40,256 nucleotides of DNA from Glaesserella parasuis (lineage in GTDB: Bacteria > Pseudomonadota > Gammaproteobacteria > Enterobacterales > Pasteurellaceae), in NCBI RefSeq assembly GCF_002015085.1, contig NZ_MUXW01000035.1, positions 1 through 40,256 on the forward strand, written 5' to 3'. Made by a program: the position numbers and the translations under genes. Shown in pieces: positions 34,575 through 40,256 of the stretch. Position 1 is the first letter of the stretch; each line of letters begins with the position of its first letter. The notes below the pieces were generated by a model. That model searched no databases and was not told the DNA's origin. It worked only from the letters and a program-made list of their open reading frames with translations.

Positions 34575-37500
34575 ATGGCAAAAATTACGTTACAAATTAT
34601 TAATCGCCGTATTGAGAAAGTAACCCTAGAAACGGGGAAAACTTTGGTTAAAAAAGCAGAACCAAATACCACATATCAGTTATTAGACGAAAAAGGACGA
34701 TTGATGACGGATGTAAAAACAGAAATAGCAGGTAATGATTTGGCTGTTTTTGTTGAGGGAGCTGAACAGCCTATGATTGTGCTACAAGACTATCAGCTCT
34801 ATTATCCTAGTCAACCAGCTCCATTTTTAGCTGAAACTCAAGCATCTTTTGTTACGACAGAAAGTGCGGCAGAAATATCCACACTGACTACGAGTTCTTT
34901 AAGCACAGCACAATTAGCGAGTATTGTTTTAGGGTCTGCTGCAACATTGGGTGTAGGCATGGGTATGTTTCAGAGTTTTAAATCTAATAGCACAACTCGT
35001 AGCTCATCAACTTTACCACTAGAAGAACCTAAACTGCCAGTGGAAGAGCCGAAACCACCAGTGGAAGAGCCAGAAGAAATGCTTAAGCCTGCAGAAGATA
35101 GATCTGCATGGGAAATTGTTCCGCAATCGAAACCTGCAGTTGAGCCTGAAATTGAGCCGACGCCAGTGCTAACACCTCCGTCTAAAGTAGTTTTGCCAGC
35201 GTTACCGACATTAGCTCCACTCATTGAACCTGCATCAGATAAAGCCCCTGTCGCGACAATAGCTTGGGATCGTTATATTGGAGGTGAGGACGGTATTATC
35301 AGTAAGTCGGAAGTGGAGGGAAAAGTCAGACTTTCAGGAACTTATGATGTTAAAGGTTCAGTTGGAGCTGTTCTAATTACAGTCTCGGGATTGCCTCCTA
35401 TGGCAGTGAATGTTGATTCAACAAATAAAATTTGGTGGGTAGAGGTTGATACGCCGTTGTTGTTGGCAAAAGGTGAAGGAGAACAAACGCTTACAGCAAT
35501 GATTAACGCTGTACATAGTACAAAAAGAATACTAAGAGGCAGAGCAAGTGCAGAGTTGAAATATACCGTTGATACAGTGGCACAAGAGCCAGAGATTACT
35601 TTTGATAAGATCACAGGTGACAGTTTATTAAGTTTTGCGGAACAAGAAATAGAGAAAACCACTATTTCAGGTTCGGTGAAACATGCGAAAGATGGGGACT
35701 ATGTCAAATTAGAGATCGGGCAGTCAGTTTATTATGCGGAAGTGAAAGACGGTAGATTTTCAAAAGAGGTGAATACAAAAAATTTGATTGTTCACGAGAA
35801 AGTATCTGCAAGTATTGAAACGGTAAATGTGAGTGGTGATGTTGCAAGAGGAACGGCAGAAACCTATGCGAATGTCGAGCAAATTCCTTTAACGGTTAAA
35901 CTCCATTCTGTGACGGAAGATAATATTGTCAATATCGCAGAATCCGAGAAAGAAATTACCTTGTCAGGGACGGTAACGCGTGCGGAAAATGGTTCAAAGG
36001 TAGCATTGACTATTGGCGATCAAACCTTGATTACAACGGTAAATAATGGCGAGTTCAGTCTGCCAGTAAGCGGTGCGTTATTGGCTAAAAATAACAAAAT
36101 CAGTGCGGTGGTAAAAAATACGGAAAATATGACCGCTAGTACAGAGTATGCTTATGAAACAGCGTTAGATAAGCCAACGATTACGTTAAACCCGATTACA
36201 AGAGATAACAAAATTGATAGTGCTGAAGCAGAAAAAGCAACAACGGCGATCACAGGTTATGTAACTGGTGCGAAAGATGGTAGCGAGGTTGAGGTTTCTT
36301 GTGGTTGTCCTTATTGTGTGGGAGCCACTTGGAATACGGTCAAAACCAAAGTCGTTGGTGGGGCATTTAAAGTTGAATTTGCCACAGCAGTATTGACTGC
36401 TGACAATCATAAAATGATTCGAGCTAAAGTGGTCGCAACGGACGAGGCAGGCAATAGCGGTGAGGCGGAAACATCTAGGGTTTATCAAGTAGTGCATACG
36501 GGAAGTGATGCCAACTTAGCAGATTTAAAACCTGTAGGAGATAAAAATAATTTTAATAAGGCTTTTGTTGAGAAAACTGAAAAATTTGTTTATCGCGGTA
36601 CGGTATGGGGAATATCCATTATTCAAGGTAAGGATATTGTTGAGAAAGTTGAGGTTAAATTAAACGGTAATACTTATTTAACAACTTTAAGTAAAAGTGA
36701 GAGTAATAATGTGTTGCGAGAGTTTAATACTGAGTTAAATGTTGCAGATTTTGCAAACAGTAATGAAATGTATGTTGTTGCGACTATTTTTAATAAAGAA
36801 AGTGGCAAGCGTTTTGTGATTTCGGAAAAGGTGGACTATCGCTATGACCTTGATGCAACAATCGGTGTGAACATTGATCCGATCAATGCCGGTAAAACCA
36901 TTGTGGTAAAAGATTTGGCAAAAGCGACCGCTCTTTCGGGAACCTTAGATTACGATGAAAGCGATTTTAATCAAAAAGATATTCGGGTTATCGTAACGGT
37001 AAATGGTAAAGACTATCAAACGAATGTATCAGGTAAAAGCTGGTCTTTAACGTTGCCGACAAGTGAAATGGCGACAAAAGAGGGGGAAAATAAGCTTTCT
37101 GTTAAGGCAGTGGCAAGTGATCTCGCAGGCAATCCTGCAACGGCAGAAAATACAACCACATATCAAGTGGACGTTACTCCACCTATGCCAAAAATTACTT
37201 TAGATACGATTGGGGAGCATAATGCGGTGTCAAAAAATGGCAGCAGTGATGTTCGTGTATCGGGGAAAGTTACTGGCGATTTTGTCGCTGGTGAAAGTGT
37301 GATGCTCACGTTAAATGGAAAAAGTGTTGCTGCAGTGATTCAGGCTGATGGGCAATTTAGTATTCATATGAATGAAACTGAATTGGCGAATAGCCTTGTT
37401 CCAAGTGTATTGGCAAGTTATACCACCAAAGATACGGTGGGCAATATCGGGGTTGCCCAGACGGACTTATCTTATAGTGTGACACAAGGCGATATTCGGA

Positions 37501-40166
37501 TTCATTTAAATGATGTGACGACAGATAATGTTATTAATGTGACAGAACAATCTGAAACAATAAGATTATCTGGGGCAATTTCAGGCAGTGCTGCAACAGA
37601 AAGTGCGGTGGTAGAAATTACGATTAATGGTAAAGTGTATAAAGCCACTGTTGCAAATGATTTGAGCTTTAGCTTGAATGTGGCTGCGACAGAGTTGATT
37701 AATACGCCAAACTACAATATTAAGGCTGTAGTTCGTGCAGGTGAAAATTCGGCAACAACGGCAAAAACTTTCCTCGTTGATGCAAATGTAGCGGCTCAAA
37801 TCGATCTTACTTCCCTAGAGGAATTTAGGTTTACTCTAGAAGAAAAGAACCCTATTGTGCGAATTTCTGGCGAAGTTGAATTTGATGGCGTTTATGCACA
37901 GGGTAAAAATTATAAGGAAGTGCGACAAGCTACTATTACCATTGGTAGCAAAGAATATAAAGTGGGGGTAAATGATAAAACCTTCTTTGTGGATATTGCG
38001 GCGAGTGAGTTAAAAGGACTAAATGGACAGGCAGTTTCGGTGAAATTTACACCAAATCCTAAGGTATATACGCTAACGAAAAGAGATGGGATTTATGATC
38101 GCCATTATATTGATGCGCCTGAAGTGACGACAAAAAGTATGACGTTGAAAGGGGATTATCTTAAAGTCACGAATTTGGATCAGTATTCCATTGCTTATCA
38201 AGAACAGACCGCACTTGTTAAAGGCTCTGTTTTTGGCACTGCAAAAGAAGGGGATAAAGTTGTGCTTACCGTAGGGGATAGAACGGTGACAACGAAAGTG
38301 TTAGCAGATAAAACGTTCTCTGCAGAAGTTTCAAAAGTGCTGTTATCTACTAGTGATAAAATTTCAGCGACGTTAGAAACTACGGATCTTTCGGGTAAAA
38401 AAATCCGAGTTGTTGATCAGGAAGTGTATGGGGTTGCACAAGATGTCACGGGCGAGAAAAAAATTGGGCTAATTCCAGTACCAAAAACAGTGCAAGATGA
38501 TCATTCACAAGCGGATTGGAACACGGCTTATTTTGTCAAACGTTTAGGTGGATTTGGTACAACCTACAATGTTCCGGCAGGTTCGCCACAAGAGAAACCT
38601 GCGGTGATTAAATATTATTTCCACGGTTCAGAGCAATTGGAGTTTGAAACAGGCGGAAGTGTTCCAAGCGATGCGTTACAAGATACGAGATTGAAAGAGA
38701 TTTTTAGAGAGGTTTATGATCAATACTCAAGCTATCTTAATGTTGAATTTGTAGAAAGCAAGGTAGTTCCTGTTACAGATAGACAAAGTCTAGTGATTAA
38801 TTTTGGCAAAATGACGAACGGTTCTGCTGCTGTGGCAATGAGTGGTGGTAATATTACTTGGAATGCAGGAAATGATTATAAGAGTTGGGGAGAGGATTAC
38901 AGTTATTATACGGCATTGCACGAAATCGGTCACACCTTAGGGATGCCACACACTGATTCCACAACAGAATTTGGTAAAGACTATTTGATTGAAGACAGCT
39001 CTGAGTTTTCGGTGATGTCTTATAATCGTTATGTAAATAATAGTTTATATCAGAAGTTACACTCCTTGCGGATGTATGATTTAGCCTATTTACAAAATCG
39101 CTTTGGAGTGAATGCGAAATCTCGTGCTGGAGACGATATTTATACCTTTGCTGATTTTAATACTTATGCCTCCGATGGTGGTCGTTATATTTGGGATGGC
39201 GCAGGAATTGATACCTTTGATGCATCTAAAGAGCAAGCAGGGGTCTATGTTAATTTAAATCCAGGCTCTTGGATTTATGTGGGTGAAACTAAGGAAAAGA
39301 ACTTCGTTATTAAGGCTGTTAATAGCAATACACAAGATGTCAAAGTGTATTTTGATTTGCCAAAAAGTGCGATTGTGGATAGCAACAACGGAAAGATTAA
39401 TGAAGCGATTAGTATTCCAAATGTGGAATACACCAAAGGTCAAGCCTATATTGGACAAGGTACGCAAATTGAAAATCTGCTTGGTTCTGCACATAATGAT
39501 ACCTTAATCGGTAACGCTGCAGATAATAATATTTATGGCGGAGCGGGCGATGATATGATCGAGGGCGGAGCTGGCAATGATTATCTTGACGGTGGCAAAG
39601 GTATGGACACCTTAAAAGGCGGACTAGGCGATGATCTGTATTTTATTAATGATGCAGATCTGATCGTTGAAGATGTAGATCAAGGCACGGATTGGGTAAT
39701 AAGTACGGTTAATTACCAGCTCACCGCAAATGTCGAAAATCTAACACTCGTGGGTTCCACTGCAACACAAGCTACGGGCAATGATCTAGATAACATTCTT
39801 ATTGCAAATAATATCGGTAATACTTTAACTGGCGGTAAAGGGAACGATCGTTTAGTGGGCGGCTTAGGTGCTGATACATTAATTGGCGGGGAAGGTGAGG
39901 ATACTTTTGTTTTCAATGCTAGTTTGAATGGTAAGGCAGATGTTATTACCGATTTCAGTGCTGAAGATAAAATTGAATTATCCAAAACGATCTTTAGTAG
40001 TTTAACAAGTGCAGATAAAGTGATAGAACATATTCAATATGATTCATCAACTGGGAAATTAAGCTACGATAGTGATGGAAGTGGAAAAGGCAATGCGATT
40101 CATTTTGCAACACTTTCGACATCATCGCTTTTCACAGTAGAGAGCAATGTATTTATTATTGCTTGA
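34575..40166 (+). CDS. Giant secreted BapA-like/Ig-like/serralysin-type metalloprotease with RTX repeats
   Basis: The 1863 residues are uninterrupted, with a strong AAGGAG site before the ATG. Order: BapA-like prefix (1-70), Ser/Thr/Ala-rich hydrophobic segment (about 105-138), Pro/Glu-rich linker with PxLPVEEPK repeats (150-225), ten Ig-like domains of about 90-115 residues (225-1300), a metzincin domain with complete HEIGHTLGMPH (1449-1459) and Met-turn SVMSYNR, RTX blocks GGAGDDMIEGGAGND (near 1654) and GGKGNDRLVGGLGAD (near 1755), then the C-terminus DTFVFNASLNGK... ending VFIIA. By family knowledge it is a calcium-stabilised type I secretion substrate, surface-held or released. Ig-like domain 4 has Cys576, Cys578 and Cys581 in CGCPYC. 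No ABC exporter gene is in the window. Target protein unknown. Confidence 0.9.
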   Translation: MAKITLQIINRRIEKVTLETGKTLVKKAEPNTTYQLLDEKGRLMTDVKTEIAGNDLAVFVEGAEQPMIVLQDYQLYYPSQPAPFLAETQASFVTTESAAEISTLTTSSLSTAQLASIVLGSAATLGVGMGMFQSFKSNSTTRSSSTLPLEEPKLPVEEPKPPVEEPEEMLKPAEDRSAWEIVPQSKPAVEPEIEPTPVLTPPSKVVLPALPTLAPLIEPASDKAPVATIAWDRYIGGEDGIISKSEVEGKVRLSGTYDVKGSVGAVLITVSGLPPMAVNVDSTNKIWWVEVDTPLLLAKGEGEQTLTAMINAVHSTKRILRGRASAELKYTVDTVAQEPEITFDKITGDSLLSFAEQEIEKTTISGSVKHAKDGDYVKLEIGQSVYYAEVKDGRFSKEVNTKNLIVHEKVSASIETVNVSGDVARGTAETYANVEQIPLTVKLHSVTEDNIVNIAESEKEITLSGTVTRAENGSKVALTIGDQTLITTVNNGEFSLPVSGALLAKNNKISAVVKNTENMTASTEYAYETALDKPTITLNPITRDNKIDSAEAEKATTAITGYVTGAKDGSEVEVSCGCPYCVGATWNTVKTKVVGGAFKVEFATAVLTADNHKMIRAKVVATDEAGNSGEAETSRVYQVVHTGSDANLADLKPVGDKNNFNKAFVEKTEKFVYRGTVWGISIIQGKDIVEKVEVKLNGNTYLTTLSKSESNNVLREFNTELNVADFANSNEMYVVATIFNKESGKRFVISEKVDYRYDLDATIGVNIDPINAGKTIVVKDLAKATALSGTLDYDESDFNQKDIRVIVTVNGKDYQTNVSGKSWSLTLPTSEMATKEGENKLSVKAVASDLAGNPATAENTTTYQVDVTPPMPKITLDTIGEHNAVSKNGSSDVRVSGKVTGDFVAGESVMLTLNGKSVAAVIQADGQFSIHMNETELANSLVPSVLASYTTKDTVGNIGVAQTDLSYSVTQGDIRIHLNDVTTDNVINVTEQSETIRLSGAISGSAATESAVVEITINGKVYKATVANDLSFSLNVAATELINTPNYNIKAVVRAGENSATTAKTFLVDANVAAQIDLTSLEEFRFTLEEKNPIVRISGEVEFDGVYAQGKNYKEVRQATITIGSKEYKVGVNDKTFFVDIAASELKGLNGQAVSVKFTPNPKVYTLTKRDGIYDRHYIDAPEVTTKSMTLKGDYLKVTNLDQYSIAYQEQTALVKGSVFGTAKEGDKVVLTVGDRTVTTKVLADKTFSAEVSKVLLSTSDKISATLETTDLSGKKIRVVDQEVYGVAQDVTGEKKIGLIPVPKTVQDDHSQADWNTAYFVKRLGGFGTTYNVPAGSPQEKPAVIKYYFHGSEQLEFETGGSVPSDALQDTRLKEIFREVYDQYSSYLNVEFVESKVVPVTDRQSLVINFGKMTNGSAAVAMSGGNITWNAGNDYKSWGEDYSYYTALHEIGHTLGMPHTDSTTEFGKDYLIEDSSEFSVMSYNRYVNNSLYQKLHSLRMYDLAYLQNRFGVNAKSRAGDDIYTFADFNTYASDGGRYIWDGAGIDTFDASKEQAGVYVNLNPGSWIYVGETKEKNFVIKAVNSNTQDVKVYFDLPKSAIVDSNNGKINEAISIPNVEYTKGQAYIGQGTQIENLLGSAHNDTLIGNAADNNIYGGAGDDMIEGGAGNDYLDGGKGMDTLKGGLGDDLYFINDADLIVEDVDQGTDWVISTVNYQLTANVENLTLVGSTATQATGNDLDNILIANNIGNTLTGGKGNDRLVGGLGADTLIGGEGEDTFVFNASLNGKADVITDFSAEDKIELSKTIFSSLTSADKVIEHIQYDSSTGKLSYDSDGSGKGNAIHFATLSTSSLFTVESNVFIIA

Positions 40167-40192
40167 TGTATTGTGAAAAAGTAATGAAAATC

Positions 40193-40254
40193 GACCGCTT
40201 GTCGTTAAAAATTCATTCAAACTGAATTATTTTTCAACAAGCGATCATTTTTTT
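40193..40254 (+). terminator. Terminator after the second giant gene, uptake-word dyad
   Basis: GACCGCTTGT (40193-40202) faces ACAAGCGATC (40236-40245) with one mismatch. A nested stem AATTCA...TGAATT lies in the loop and a T-run follows. The first arm is a full uptake word. The window ends here. Confidence 0.72.
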
Positions 40255-40256
40255 CA

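Overview
The window looks like a chromosomal segment of a Pasteurellaceae bacterium. Many copies of the 9-base DNA uptake word ACAAGCGGT (reverse complement ACCGCTTGT) are present, at 4842, 5092, 5141, 5482, 10293, 13829, 18212, 26285 and 40193. This is the dialect of the Actinobacillus/Mannheimia/Bibersteinia side of the family, not the Haemophilus influenzae AAGTGCGGT dialect. RpoB is 1342 residues, as in gamma-proteobacteria. Base composition is AT-rich in all genes and no large foreign block stands out. The species cannot be fixed from the sequence alone.

Layout. (1) 1-1795, minus: the first 598 codons of a trimeric autotransporter adhesin with an ESPR signal peptide, YadA-type head repeats and 55 uninterrupted collagen-like Gly-X-Y triplets; the gene runs off the left edge. 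(2) 1796-2269: a gene-poor spacer with a probable transposase relic and a near-perfect orphan Fur box. (3) 4880-2270, minus: a Fur-controlled heme ABC importer, hmuTUV, whose promoter lies across the end of dprA (6060-4933). (4) 6061-6395: a MITE-like inverted-repeat element. (5) 6396-7846, plus: def and hldD, then a terminator. (6) 7938-8730: an outer-membrane protein pseudogene. (7) 9011-13327: a selenocysteine locus made of selC (tRNA-Sec, minus), selA and selB. Between selA and selB sit a shrunken Opa-like membrane protein gene and an XRE regulator. (8) 13405-13812: two small unknown genes. (9) 13845-22688: rpoB-rpoC with their own strong promoter, a leader hairpin, an unusual hairpin-rich spacer between the genes and a terminator. 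(10) 26111-22896, minus: fabH, trmB, yggL and recF. (11) rep (plus), facing a DUF5718-like gene (minus). (12) 29409-40166, plus: two tandem giant paralogs. Each has a BapA-like N-terminal domain, nine or ten Ig-like domains, a serralysin-type zinc protease domain, RTX calcium repeats and a type I secretion C-terminus. The first copy carries an in-frame TGA at codon 71; the second is intact.

Most of the window is housekeeping. The accessory and surface material is at both ends and in small pockets: the collagen-like adhesin, the giant protease-adhesins, the OMP pseudogene and the Opa remnant. The most unusual items are the tandem protease-adhesin pair, with a conserved Cys-Gly-Cys-x-x-Cys motif and one silenced copy; the split selA/selB locus; the 13-base tandem duplication of the adhesin translation start; and a perfect 28-base palindrome whose half-site recurs beside the transposase relic. 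I found no CRISPR array, prophage or complete insertion sequence.
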